Source of the DNA: Acetobacterium bakii
GTDB lineage: Bacteria; Bacillota; Clostridia; Eubacteriales; Eubacteriaceae
Direction of reading: 5' to 3'
Assembly: GCF_001263355.1 (NCBI RefSeq)
Contig: NZ_LGYO01000009.1
Span: 1-64,000 of the forward strand
Length of the DNA: 64,000 nt
Shown here: positions 17,530 through 25,690 of the stretch, one piece after another
How the letters are laid out: each line of letters opens with the position of its first letter
How positions within the stretch are numbered: position 1 is the first letter of the stretch
Translations under genes and position numbers: made by a program
Notes under the pieces: generated by a model
The model's input: the letters and a program-made list of their open reading frames with translations, nothing else
Told to the model about the DNA's origin: nothing
Databases searched by the model: none

Positions 17530-18093
17530 CTATACTAATAGGGTATCTTTTATCATTTCAATCATTTCATCAAGCAGCTCAGTTCTTTCAGCTTTTGTTT
17601 TGCTGTAGTTTACGGCGATTGCTTTTATCGGATAGAAAATCATTGCATACACATTTTCATTGTGATAATTTTTGATGATCTCACGACGTTTTAGATCGGC
17701 AATTAAAAGCTTTATATTGAAAAGCCCTTCTGTTTCTGAACAGCCATTGACCAGTGACGGTGAATTGGAGAACTGATCAAGAAAGCTGAAGATATTCTGA
17801 TTTTCTTCGATATAATCATAATAACTTTGAATCAATGCTTCGATGAGTTGATTTTTATCCATGCCATAATGTACTTTGCTTAGAACATAATGACAGATTT
17901 CCTCGGTATACTCCCGGTAAATATCCTGCAACATGACTTCTTTGCTGTCAAAGTAAGTATAAACCGTTGCCGGAGAAACACCAGCTTCTTTGGCGATTTT
18001 TGAAATTGAAGTACCGTGAAACCCTTCCTGTAAAATAAGTTTGACGACGGCTTCTTTGATGCTCTGTTCCTTTTCATCGTCTTTTATTCTCAT
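17530..18093 (-). CDS. TetR/AcrR-family transcriptional regulator
   Basis: 187 residues. The N-terminal helix-turn-helix is classic TetR (ILQEGFHGTSISKIAKEAGV, then SPATVYTYFDSKEVML), followed by a divergent all-helical ligand-binding domain. AGAGGTG precedes the start. Upstream of ftsH on the same strand. Palindromic sites of the same type lie before its own start (18121-18138) and before ftsH (17425-17444), which points to autoregulation plus control of ftsH. The inducer is unknown. Confidence 0.88.
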   Translation of the reverse strand: MRIKDDEKEQSIKEAVVKLILQEGFHGTSISKIAKEAGVSPATVYTYFDSKEVMLQDIYREYTEEICHYVLSKVHYGMDKNQLIEALIQSYYDYIEENQNIFSFLDQFSNSPSLVNGCSETEGLFNIKLLIADLKRREIIKNYHNENVYAMIFYPIKAIAVNYSKTKAERTELLDEMIEMIKDTLLV

Positions 18094-18120
18094 ATGCCAC
18101 CTCTAACCTACTTCTAATAG

Positions 18121-18138
18121 TAAATGATTGTTCAGTTA
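18121..18138. promoter_or_regulatory. probable TetR operator upstream of tetR
   Basis: TAAATGATTGTTCAGTTA is an imperfect palindrome 28 bp before the tetR start, related to the perfect palindrome at 17425-17444. Confidence 0.55.
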
Positions 18139-18256
18139 TTGTCAATTTTCATCTGGAAGGTATTTTTAAAATTTAATAAAACTTGAAACCTATCCATTAT
18201 TAGCTACTCAGTCAGAAACAGACTTCCTTTTAGTTCCAATAATGTTTCAATCAGCT

Positions 18257-19813
18257 TTAAAAAGCTTTGGTTGTCCACTGTGAACAATCCCATACCTGGT
18301 TCACAAAGTCATCATAGAACTCAGGTTCATGACAAACCATGAGAATTGCCCCATTATATGCTGTCAAAGCCCGCTTCAGTTCGGCTTTTGCATCGGCATC
18401 GAGATGATTAGTGGGCTCATCAAGGATCAGAATATTCGTCGGACGATTGAGTAGTTTACACAACCGCACCTTGGCCTGCTCCCCGCCGCTCAGTACCCTG
18501 ACCATACTTTCAATATGTTTCCTCGTCAGTCCGCATTGGGCCAGTGCAGAACGCACCTCATTTTGAGTAAATCCGGGAAATTCTTCCCATACTTCATTAA
18601 TGCAGCTGGTCCTGATATTCTGATCCATCTCCTGCTCGAAATAACCGATTTGCAATTTCTCGCCTTGTTCAACGGTACCGTCTATGGGTGGAATCAATCC
18701 CAGAATACTTTTCAAGAGAGTTGTTTTACCAATCCCATTGGTTCCCTTTAATACAATTTTTTCTTTCCGCTCCATCATTAAAGTCAAGGGTTTAGACAGG
18801 GGCTCATCATAGCCGATGACCAAATCAAGGGTCTCAAAAACCCGGCGGCCGGTCGCACCGGCTTCTTTGAAATGAAATCGGGGTTTGGGCTTCTCTGAGG
18901 CAAGCTCCAGGATATCCATTTTATCAAGTTTTTTCTGTCGGGACATGGCCATATTCCGGGTCGCCACCCTGGCCTTGTTTCTGGCAACAAAGTCTTTTAA
19001 ATCCGCTATTTCATTTTGCTGACGATTGAAAGCTGCCTGTTCCTGGGACTTTTGGGCTTCCAGCACTTCTTGAAATTTAGCATAGTCTCCCACATAACGG
19101 GTCAGTTTCTGGTTGTCCATGTGATAAATAATATTAATCACCGAATTAACAAAGGGCAGATCATGGGAAATCAGAATAAATGCATTTTCATAGTCATTCA
19201 GATAGCGTTTTAGCCACTCTATATGCTGCTCATCCAGATAGTTTGTGGGTTCATCCAATAGCAGAATATCCGGTTTTTCAAGCAGCAGTTTTCCAAGCAG
19301 CACTTTTGTGCGCTGGCCACCGCTTAATTCGGTAATGTCTTTATCCATGCCGATGTCATTAAGGCCAAGAGACCTTCCGACTTCCTCGACCTTTGAATCA
19401 ATGAGATAGAAATCATGAAAATCCAATAATTCCTGGAGATCTCCCACTTCTTCTAATGCCTTTTCCAGCTCTTCGGGACTGTCCTCACCCATTTTTTCAT
19501 AAAGAAAACCAATCCGGTTTTCAATTTCCAGTAAAAATTCAAAGGCGGAGGTCAGGACATCACGGACTGTCATACCCTTTTGTAAAACCGCATGTTGATC
19601 CAGGTAACCGACCCGGACATTCTTGGACCATTCCACCTTGCCCTCGTCAGGCATCAGCTTTCCGGTGACAATATTCATGAAAGTGGATTTGCCCTCGCCA
19701 TTTGGACCGATTAAACCGATATGCTCTCCTTTTAACAATCGAAACGAAACTTGATTATATATTGCCCGATCCCCAAAGCCGTGAGAAAGATTTTCGACAT
19801 TTAAAATACTCAT
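18257..19813 (-). CDS. ABC-F family ATPase
   Basis: 518 residues with two ABC domains and no membrane part. The first Walker A is GPNGEGKST, with signature LSGGQRTK and Walker B ILLLDEPTN. A charged linker (residues ~240-310, with KDFVARNKARVATRNMAMSR) leads to the second domain, with Walker A KGTNGIGKTT, signature LSGGEQAK and ILDEPTNHLD. ABC-F proteins act on the ribosome E site as translation factors or in antibiotic protection. Length and linker are closest to housekeeping YkpA/YbiT-type factors, but a protective role cannot be excluded. It precedes the TetR gene on the same strand with its own leader. Confidence 0.88.
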   Translation of the reverse strand: MSILNVENLSHGFGDRAIYNQVSFRLLKGEHIGLIGPNGEGKSTFMNIVTGKLMPDEGKVEWSKNVRVGYLDQHAVLQKGMTVRDVLTSAFEFLLEIENRIGFLYEKMGEDSPEELEKALEEVGDLQELLDFHDFYLIDSKVEEVGRSLGLNDIGMDKDITELSGGQRTKVLLGKLLLEKPDILLLDEPTNYLDEQHIEWLKRYLNDYENAFILISHDLPFVNSVINIIYHMDNQKLTRYVGDYAKFQEVLEAQKSQEQAAFNRQQNEIADLKDFVARNKARVATRNMAMSRQKKLDKMDILELASEKPKPRFHFKEAGATGRRVFETLDLVIGYDEPLSKPLTLMMERKEKIVLKGTNGIGKTTLLKSILGLIPPIDGTVEQGEKLQIGYFEQEMDQNIRTSCINEVWEEFPGFTQNEVRSALAQCGLTRKHIESMVRVLSGGEQAKVRLCKLLNRPTNILILDEPTNHLDADAKAELKRALTAYNGAILMVCHEPEFYDDFVNQVWDCSQWTTKAF

Positions 19814-20015
19814 TTATTCACCATTTCTTTATTTTTTAAATGAAAAACACTTCCAGATTGTTGTTACCAATCAGAAAGCGTCTTTCATATTTTCCAATGA
19901 TTGTTACTTTTTTATTATAGCATACTCTTTTTTATTGTGCCAGCGCTAAAAGGATGGATTTTCGCGAAAAATATTGGGGAAACAGTCGCTAACCTTAAGA
20001 AAATCATCGATGTTG

Positions 20016-20795
20016 TTATGGCATCAATTTCTCAATGATATTTACAAATCGCGTATTGCTGATGGGATGATGACTAATGATTTTCCCGTTGAATATGATG
20101 CCGAAAGTTCCAAAAGGACAGGGAGAATTTTGGGCTGCCTTGGCATCAGACAGATCAATTAATTGAACAGGTAAATGAAATTGATTCTGAGCTGTTTCAA
20201 TAATCGCGTTGACATTTTTCTCTGTGTAGGGACATTGCGGGGAACGTAAAATGGTTAATCCCTGTCCGTATTTTTCCAGACTGGCCTGTATTCCTTCCTT
20301 GAATTTAGGGTTTTCAGCATCTTCATCAAACTTTATAACCATCAGATGGAAATCAGGCTTTGCTTCATCTACTACAGTAAATCTCATTTTAAGAAAAATC
20401 AAATCATTTGCCATGAATGAGCCTTTTCGAGTGACAACCGCCACACCTTTCATTCCAGAATTTTGAGCATCGTCGATGCACGCCTGAATTAAAAGCGATG
20501 CATAACCTTTTCCCTTATATTCCTTTTTCAGTCCAACATAGAGGCAATGGATAAATAAATATCCATCAGCCTCAACTGGTCGGTGGGCATAATTTCCGGG
20601 GATGTATTCGATCATGCCCTGGTAGCCACCCACTTCAGAAACCACTGCCTTGATTCGCAGACCTTTAGGATAATAGCTGTTGAACCACGCGATCTTTTTG
20701 CGCAGCTCCAGGTGTTTTTTAATATCCTTATAACCGCACACTCCATAATTGGCAATGTTTTCCGAAGTCAGATCTATAATTTTAAATGCATTCAT
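20016..20795 (-). CDS. GNAT acetyltransferase fused to a YoaP-like domain
   Basis: About 259 residues. GGAGGT lies just before ATG 20795, so the longer open frame to 20834 is not used. The N-terminal half is a GNAT fold, with the acetyl-CoA loop in KKEYKGKGYASLLIQACIDD. The C-terminal part (LTILRSPQCPYTEKNVNAII, then PVQLIDLSDAKAAQNSPCPFG) resembles the thioredoxin-like YoaP domain and carries CPY and CPFG cysteines. Known in Bacillus YoaP-type proteins; the substrate is not known. The neighbouring small gene at 20872 is upstream on the same strand. Confidence 0.78.
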   Translation of the reverse strand: MNAFKIIDLTSENIANYGVCGYKDIKKHLELRKKIAWFNSYYPKGLRIKAVVSEVGGYQGMIEYIPGNYAHRPVEADGYLFIHCLYVGLKKEYKGKGYASLLIQACIDDAQNSGMKGVAVVTRKGSFMANDLIFLKMRFTVVDEAKPDFHLMVIKFDEDAENPKFKEGIQASLEKYGQGLTILRSPQCPYTEKNVNAIIETAQNQFHLPVQLIDLSDAKAAQNSPCPFGTFGIIFNGKIISHHPISNTRFVNIIEKLMP

Positions 20796-20871
20796 CCTAA
20801 CCTCCTGCAAATTTATTATCAGGCTGTAAAACAACCGGATGATCTTATAATCAGTTACACCCTCTTTATAT

Positions 20872-21108
20872 TTATCGCATCATATTTCGCAGCAGCAATT
20901 CCTGCAAGACATCACAAACGCGCATTTCCTCAAATTTTACTTTTGGATGGTTACTGGCATAGTAATAATCATTGATGGGACGATAGCCATCCGTCTTCGT
21001 TTTTCTTTTGCGAACCACTTTTATGTGATCAGTCACAGCGATTATTCCCACAGCGATGTCTGCATTGATATTCTGGATTAAATTTTCGTATTCAGAAAAA
21101 TAAGACAT
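20872..21108 (-). CDS. small hypothetical protein
   Basis: 78 residues from ATG 21108, which has GAGGTGATAAGAAT directly upstream; the longer open frame to 21138 covers this ribosome-binding site. Not recognised. A central basic patch (KVVRKRKTKTDGYRPIN) and an aromatic motif DYYYASNHP are followed by a helical end. It is followed by the GNAT-YoaP gene on the same strand (77-bp gap). Confidence 0.6.
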   Translation of the reverse strand: MSYFSEYENLIQNINADIAVGIIAVTDHIKVVRKRKTKTDGYRPINDYYYASNHPKVKFEEMRVCDVLQELLLRNMMR

Positions 21109-21230
21109 ATTCTTATCACCTCGCCTTTTTAACATCATTTTTGTGATAAAATCACAGAATCAAGGGTACAAATTTAGTATGATTATTAAATACAAGCATG
21201 AAATTTGATAAAAAATAAAGGGGAAATACT

Positions 21231-21566
21231 ATGAAATCAGTAACCTTGCTGACAACAAAAACCTGTCCATACTGCAAAATGGCAAAGGATTTTCTTGTTC
21301 AGAATCACATTCAATTTGTCGAAAAAGATATAAATTTTGATGCGGCAGCTCGAAATGAACTCACCCGAAGAAATATTAAAGGTGTTCCGACACTGCTAAT
21401 TGGCGAAGATGTCGTTGTCGGACTGGATAAGGAAAAAATACTTGAACTGGTTGATCATCGCATTGTCGAATGTCGAAATTGTCATACAAAGCTTCGTGTT
21501 CCAACCAATAAAGGTACCACCAACGTGCGGTGTCCCAAATGCAAAAGTAGCGTTGTATCACATTAA
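21231..21566 (+). CDS. glutaredoxin-like protein with C-terminal zinc ribbon
   Basis: 111 residues in two modules. Residues 1-75 are a glutaredoxin/NrdH fold with TCPYCKMAKDFL (CPYC active site) and the cis-Pro GVPTLLIGEDVVVG. Residues 80-111 form a CxxC...CxxC zinc ribbon (CRNCHTKLRVP, then CPKCKSS). It would act as a small cytoplasmic dithiol reductant; the ribbon may add metal or partner binding. AGGGG lies nine bases before the start. Transcribed alone. The fusion is unusual but seen in clostridia-like genomes by family knowledge. Confidence 0.8.
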   Translation: MKSVTLLTTKTCPYCKMAKDFLVQNHIQFVEKDINFDAAARNELTRRNIKGVPTLLIGEDVVVGLDKEKILELVDHRIVECRNCHTKLRVPTNKGTTNVRCPKCKSSVVSH

Positions 21567-21643
21567 CCTTCTTTAATTTTAAACCTTTGCTTCGATTAAA
21601 TCAATCAATATAGAAAACATTTATGCTAATCAAAGAATCAATC

Positions 21644-21674
21644 AAAAAGGCCGGCCTAATCGCCAGCCTTTAAA
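21644..21674 (-). terminator. terminator of the 21743 acetyltransferase gene
   Basis: AAAGGCCGGC / GCCAGCCTTT (21646-21672, one mismatch), with TTTTT following on the minus strand. Confidence 0.65.
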
Positions 21675-21742
21675 ATGTTTAGAATTATTTTTAAAAAATA
21701 ACGCTGGCAGGTTTCTGATTGGATTTTTAATTTTTATTTAAA

Positions 21743-22231
21743 TTAGTTTAGTTTATATAGCATCAGATACTCCTGGTCCAGTTCTTCGATAATTTCAAAA
21801 CCAACCTTCTCATACATTTTTACCGCATAATTATCCTTTTGAACAGCCAAAGAAGTCTGTTTATACCCGCATTCCTTCAATAATTGAAGCATACTTCTCA
21901 TAAGGTTTGTGCCAATCCCTTTATTGCGATACGCTTTATAAAGGGAAATTGCGAATTCAGGTGTGGCTGCATCGATATTACCAAATCCTTTTACTGCCCC
22001 GGCGATGATTCGAGTCCAGACTGCCCCTACTACTGTTCCATCATATTCAGCAACTAGACAATGGTCATCTTCCTTGCCAAAGGCATCAATAAACACACTT
22101 AATTCCGGTTGCTTGATCACTTCCCTTGGAAGTAAATTGCTCTCATCAGTCTGGAAAATAGCTTCATACAAAAAATCAGAAAGCAGTAAAATTTCTTCAG
22201 GCCTGATCGCTCTGATAAAATAGTCTTTCAT
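21743..22231 (-). CDS. GNAT family N-acetyltransferase
   Basis: 162 residues forming one GNAT domain. It starts YFIRAIRPEEILLLSDFLYE, has the acetyl-CoA-binding loop AYRNKGIGTNLMRSMLQLLK, and ends with NYAVKMYEKVGFEIIEEL, the usual beta6-alpha4 region. AGAGGAG precedes the start. The substrate cannot be read from sequence. It has its own terminator and no clear operon partner. Confidence 0.85.
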   Translation of the reverse strand: MKDYFIRAIRPEEILLLSDFLYEAIFQTDESNLLPREVIKQPELSVFIDAFGKEDDHCLVAEYDGTVVGAVWTRIIAGAVKGFGNIDAATPEFAISLYKAYRNKGIGTNLMRSMLQLLKECGYKQTSLAVQKDNYAVKMYEKVGFEIIEELDQEYLMLYKLN

Positions 22232-22277
22232 TTAATGCTCCTCTCTTTAACTTTGCAGCCATCGGTCGCATAAATAA

Positions 22278-22544
22278 TCAGCTTTCAGTTTCCAGGATTT
22301 TTCGTGCCAGATCAATTGTATCCTTGTCAACTCGACTTGAATTGATAATCATTTGTAAGGCCTGTACAGACATGCCTTCACGAAAAATACGTTTTGCGTG
22401 ATTCGTTCGTGTTGCTTTAGCAATATCTGTATAATCTTCAGTGAAAGAAATAATACACACATAGCGGCTCTCATTCTTAAAGTTATAGTAATATTTCACA
22501 AAAGTTGATTTGCCAACGTTGCTTAGTGTACCGATCAAGTCCAA
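22278..22544 (-). CDS. small hypothetical protein
   Basis: About 88 residues. The only good ribosome-binding site (GGAGGT) lies inside the longer open frame, seven bases before TTG 22544, so the protein probably starts at LDLIGTLSNVGKSTF. GTLSNVGKST resembles a P-loop, but no other nucleotide-binding motif is visible. The second half (KATRTNHAKRIFREGMSVQA) is helical and basic. Function unknown. Confidence 0.6.
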   Translation of the reverse strand: MDLIGTLSNVGKSTFVKYYYNFKNESRYVCIISFTEDYTDIAKATRTNHAKRIFREGMSVQALQMIINSSRVDKDTIDLARKILETES

Positions 22545-22582
22545 ATTTAATACCTCCAATAAATAATGCGTTTAATATAGAC

Positions 22583-22650
22583 AGTCGTATTCGATGGAAA
22601 TATTGTATCATCTTATTGCCACTAATGAAAGATAAAAGCATAAAAACATC
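22583..22650 (+). repeat. intergenic repeat family, copy C
   Basis: AGTCGTATTCGATGGAAATA then TTGTATCATCTTATTGCCAC and TAATGAAAGATAAAAGCATA. Runs directly into the fda terminator hairpin. Confidence 0.75.
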
Positions 22651-22682
22651 CCCGAAGTATTTGAAATTTCGGGGATGTTATA
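22643..22682 (-). terminator. terminator of fda
   Basis: AACATCCCCGAA (22645-22656) pairs with TTCGGGGATGTT (22668-22679); TTTTTATG follows on the minus strand. Confidence 0.75.
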
Positions 22683-22691
22683 TTTGATGTT

Positions 22692-23579
22692 TTATTTAAT
22701 TGATGCATCATAAATCGATTGGATCGATTCATCTAAAATGTTATTAAACTCTTCTTCACTTTGATTAACATTGAGACCTTCGGTTAATGCTCTTGAGAAA
22801 CTTGCAATTAGTTTAGGATTTCTTGCCAGTTTTTCATTTGACTCTTCCCTGGAATATCCTCCGGATAATGCAACTGTTCTTACCACATTTGGATTGGTTA
22901 TGATCTCTGCATAGAAATTATCAGTTTCCGGAAGGGTAAGTTTAAACATTATCAGACAGGTTGGATCCAATGCTTTCAGGTGCTCGATTATTTCTTGCTT
23001 GAGCATGACTTCCGCTGCTTCTTTATTTGGAGTATGAATATCGACTTCCGGCTCTAAAATAGGAACAAACCCTGCGGCTGCAATGACTTTACCAATTTCA
23101 AACTGTTGGTCAACAATTGCTTTTATTCCTATTTTATTTGCCTCTTTTATGACTGAACGCATTTTAGTGCCAAAGATATGGCGTTCTTTGGCATGAAGGA
23201 GCAATTCATCAAGATTGGGAATAGATTTCATTAATTGAACACCATTCTCTAAATCTAATAAACCCTTGTCTACTTTTAGAATGGGTAATATTCCTTTGGT
23301 TTCCCATAGATAATCGGCACTGTATTTCCCATCTACCTTTGAATCCATTGTTTTTTCAAATAGAATTGCCCCAAGAATTCTTTCTTTGGTAAAAGCCGGG
23401 CTTTCCATAATCCTTGAACGCATTTTATGAACCAATTCAAACATCTCTGCGTCATCAGTATAGGCTTCTTTTTGAATTCCATAAATCGCAAGTGCTTTTG
23501 GAGTGCTGCCCCCGCTTTGATCCAGGGCGGCAATAAAACCGTTATCATTTTTCATTCGTTCCAGCTGTAACCTATTCAT
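22692..23579 (-). CDS. fda: class I fructose-bisphosphate aldolase
   Basis: A 295-residue TIM-barrel aldolase of the bacterial class I type (Fda), cleaving fructose-1,6-bisphosphate in glycolysis and gluconeogenesis. Motifs: NGFIAALDQSGGSTPKAL near the start, the Schiff-base lysine region IMFKLTLPE, and phosphate-binding ALSGGYSREESNEKLA. Length matches the family exactly. GGAGGT precedes the start and a terminator follows. Transcribed alone. Confidence 0.93.
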   Translation of the reverse strand: MNRLQLERMKNDNGFIAALDQSGGSTPKALAIYGIQKEAYTDDAEMFELVHKMRSRIMESPAFTKERILGAILFEKTMDSKVDGKYSADYLWETKGILPILKVDKGLLDLENGVQLMKSIPNLDELLLHAKERHIFGTKMRSVIKEANKIGIKAIVDQQFEIGKVIAAAGFVPILEPEVDIHTPNKEAAEVMLKQEIIEHLKALDPTCLIMFKLTLPETDNFYAEIITNPNVVRTVALSGGYSREESNEKLARNPKLIASFSRALTEGLNVNQSEEEFNNILDESIQSIYDASIK

Positions 23580-23966
23580 AAATAATACCTCCGCTTATTT
23601 TGTTTCTATTGTATTATACACCTTTTTAAAGCTTTTAACACTATTCTTAAGTTAAAGGACAAGATAATTTTATTTAATATGTATTCGTTTCCAGATTTAA
23701 CAGATGATTTCCCAATAGGCGAGTTGGATTGATGCGATTTATCTGGGTTTTGATGCAGTCTATTCAATGAAAATCGCTGTAATACTGTTCTGATTATTAC
23801 TATTTATTTCGCTGTTGCTTTGATACTATTATCATTAAAAGAATAACCCTTAAACAACCCAGACAAAGACGTCGATAATATTTCGACGTCTTTGTTGTTT
23901 TTTGAATAGATCGCCAAAGGCGACTCTTCAAAGCTGCAGAATATTGAAAAAAAGGAGATCCAGATA
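23580..23966. other. 387-bp leader region of the amine-oxidation island
   Basis: No open reading frame worth calling was found. The main feature is the strong hairpin at 23863-23903 just upstream of the BFD-like gene. The long AT-rich stretch before it could hold the promoter and a leader RNA. Confidence 0.4.
23861..23903 (+). terminator. leader terminator/attenuator before the BFD-DAO operon
   Basis: ACAAAGACGTCGA (23863-23875) pairs perfectly with TCGACGTCTTTGT (23883-23895), followed by TGTTTTTT. It lies 72 nt before the first gene, and no upstream plus-strand gene ends here. A related hairpin precedes the AraC gene. Confidence 0.7.
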
Positions 23967-24296
23967 ATGAAATCAATCAATGATCGTTCGCAGGATATCG
24001 GTGCCTTCATTTCCCAATTCGATGACGCCACCGTCATCTGCCGTTGTGAAGAAATCACAAAGGGCGAAATTCGCCAGGCTGTCCACGATGGGATGTTCAC
24101 CATTAACGAAGTTCGGCGTTACCTCCGACCGGGCATGGGACTTTGCCAGGGTCAGACCTGTGGCAAGCTTGTTAGAGTCATCGTGGCCCGGGAGTTAAAT
24201 GTCACCTCGGCGCTATTGGACCCGGCCACCAGCCGTTCGCCCATGCGTCCGGTTGAAATGAAAGTGTTAGGAAATGAAGAGGTGAACCATGGCTAA
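23967..24296 (+). CDS. BFD-like [2Fe-2S]-binding protein
   Basis: A 109-residue protein with the bacterioferritin-associated-ferredoxin-like domain: CRCEEITKGEIRQAV and GMGLCQGQTCGKLV supply the four cysteines (CxC...CxxxxC). Such modules are subunits of multimeric amino-acid or amine dehydrogenases (hydroxyproline, octopine, sarcosine type), where they pass electrons from the FAD subunit. The gene overlaps the FAD oxidoreductase start by 8 bp, indicating translational coupling. GGAGA precedes the start. Base composition is clearly more GC-rich than neighbours. Confidence 0.83.
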   Translation: MKSINDRSQDIGAFISQFDDATVICRCEEITKGEIRQAVHDGMFTINEVRRYLRPGMGLCQGQTCGKLVRVIVARELNVTSALLDPATSRSPMRPVEMKVLGNEEVNHG

Positions 24297-25416
24297 GCAA
24301 ACAGATGTTATTATCATTGGCGGCGGCATTATTGGAAACGCCACTGCTTACTACCTTGCTAAAAAAAGCGCTTCTGTCACCGTTCTTGAAGCCAGTAAGG
24401 ACATCGGCATCGGCGGTTCTTCCCGTAATGGCGGCGGTGTCCGTCAGTCCGGCCGGGATACCCGGGAACTTCCGTTGGCCATGTGGGGCATCAAAAACCT
24501 CTGGCCGGGACTTTCCGAGGAATTGGGGGTGGATGTGGAATACACCCAAAAGGGCAACCTGCGCCTAGGAAAAACCGAGGCCCATAAAGCAATCCTTCAG
24601 GGCCTAACCGACAAGGCAGTGGCCTGCGGCCTGGATGTTCGGATGATCGACGGCGATGAAATTCGTGCCATCAACCCCTTCCTTTCCGACGAGGTCAGCT
24701 GTGCCAGCTGGTGCCCCACCGATGGCCACGCAAATCCCTTGACGGCCACCCTGGGTTATTATAAAAAAGCCCGGGAATTAGGAGTCCGTTTTATCACTGA
24801 ATCCCCGGCCATCGAGCTGCGAAAAATAAAAGGAGTCCTAAGACAGGTGATCACCCCCAACGCCATCTATGAAGCTGATAAGGTTCTGGTCGCCGCAGGC
24901 TATGACAGCCGAAAACTGTTAGCCACGGTGGGCATCGATATTCCCATGATTCCCATGAAAATGGAATGTCTGATTACTGAAGCCGAACCGCCGATGTTCT
25001 TACAAATGCTGGGCACCGCCGAAGCCGACTTCTACGGCCATCAGACCAAACATGGTTCTTTCGTTTTTGGCGGTTCTTCGGGATTTGAACCCTATAATAA
25101 AGATAATGGCACCCCGATCTCCAGCAGTATTGGTGCCTCCTGTACCTGTCGGGGCATTATGAAATACTTCCCAGCGCTCGAAAGCGCAAAAATCGTTCGT
25201 GCCTGGGCTGGCTGGCTTGATGAATGTGCTGATAAGGTTCCGGTTATCAGCCCGGTAGAAGAAGTTCCCGGTTTGTATATTGCCTGTGCCTTTACCGGTC
25301 ATGGTTTCGGCATCGCCCCGGCTGCGGGTTATAACATCGCCGAAATGATTGCCGACGGCCATTCCACCATTGATCTGTCGGCCCTACGCTATGACCGGTT
25401 TAAGCCTAAACAGTAG
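24289..25416 (+). CDS. DAO-family FAD-dependent oxidoreductase
   Basis: A 375-residue flavoenzyme of the D-amino-acid oxidase / sarcosine oxidase / glycine oxidase family. The N-terminal FAD motif IIIGGGIIGNATAYYLAK is followed by GGSSRNGGGVRQSG and, near the C-terminus, GLYIACAFTGHGFGIAPAAG, the second FAD contact. With the overlapping [2Fe-2S] gene it likely forms a dehydrogenase that oxidises a secondary or N-substituted amino acid to an imine. GAGGTG precedes the start. An ornithine cyclodeaminase-family gene downstream would suit an imine or cyclic amine intermediate. The substrate is not determined. Confidence 0.85.
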   Translation: MAKQTDVIIIGGGIIGNATAYYLAKKSASVTVLEASKDIGIGGSSRNGGGVRQSGRDTRELPLAMWGIKNLWPGLSEELGVDVEYTQKGNLRLGKTEAHKAILQGLTDKAVACGLDVRMIDGDEIRAINPFLSDEVSCASWCPTDGHANPLTATLGYYKKARELGVRFITESPAIELRKIKGVLRQVITPNAIYEADKVLVAAGYDSRKLLATVGIDIPMIPMKMECLITEAEPPMFLQMLGTAEADFYGHQTKHGSFVFGGSSGFEPYNKDNGTPISSSIGASCTCRGIMKYFPALESAKIVRAWAGWLDECADKVPVISPVEEVPGLYIACAFTGHGFGIAPAAGYNIAEMIADGHSTIDLSALRYDRFKPKQ

Positions 25417-25559
25417 AAATCCCTGATTCTGAGAATTTCCAACGGGCTTTTTATAAAAATGATTTTTTCTGAAAATTTGTGCCGTTTTTTACTATTTTTA
25501 AATTCAATCCATGGTATATTGTATACATAAATAAGCAATGCAATCTCATATAATTAATT

Positions 25560-25604
25560 AGACAAGGACGTCGAAACCTAAGTTTTGGCGTCCTTGTTTT
25601 TTTA
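25560..25604 (+). terminator. terminator after the DAO gene / leader of the AraC gene
   Basis: ACAAGGACGTCGAAAC (25562-25577) pairs with GTTTTGGCGTCCTTGT (25582-25597) with two G-U pairs, followed by seven T. Similar in sequence to the 23863 hairpin. It could end the upstream operon (stop at 25416) or attenuate the downstream gene (start 25691). Confidence 0.7.
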
Positions 25605-25690
25605 TTTGCTATTACGGTTGCTGGCTCTTATTAATATTCTAAACATTCCATTCAGATCAGAAAGGAAGCATTAGGCTTAGGGTATTTACT

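Noticed and set aside
22278-22544. GTPase or ATPase call for the small gene with NVGKST
   Set aside because: Only a P-loop-like string is present; no Walker B or G-motifs in 88 residues.
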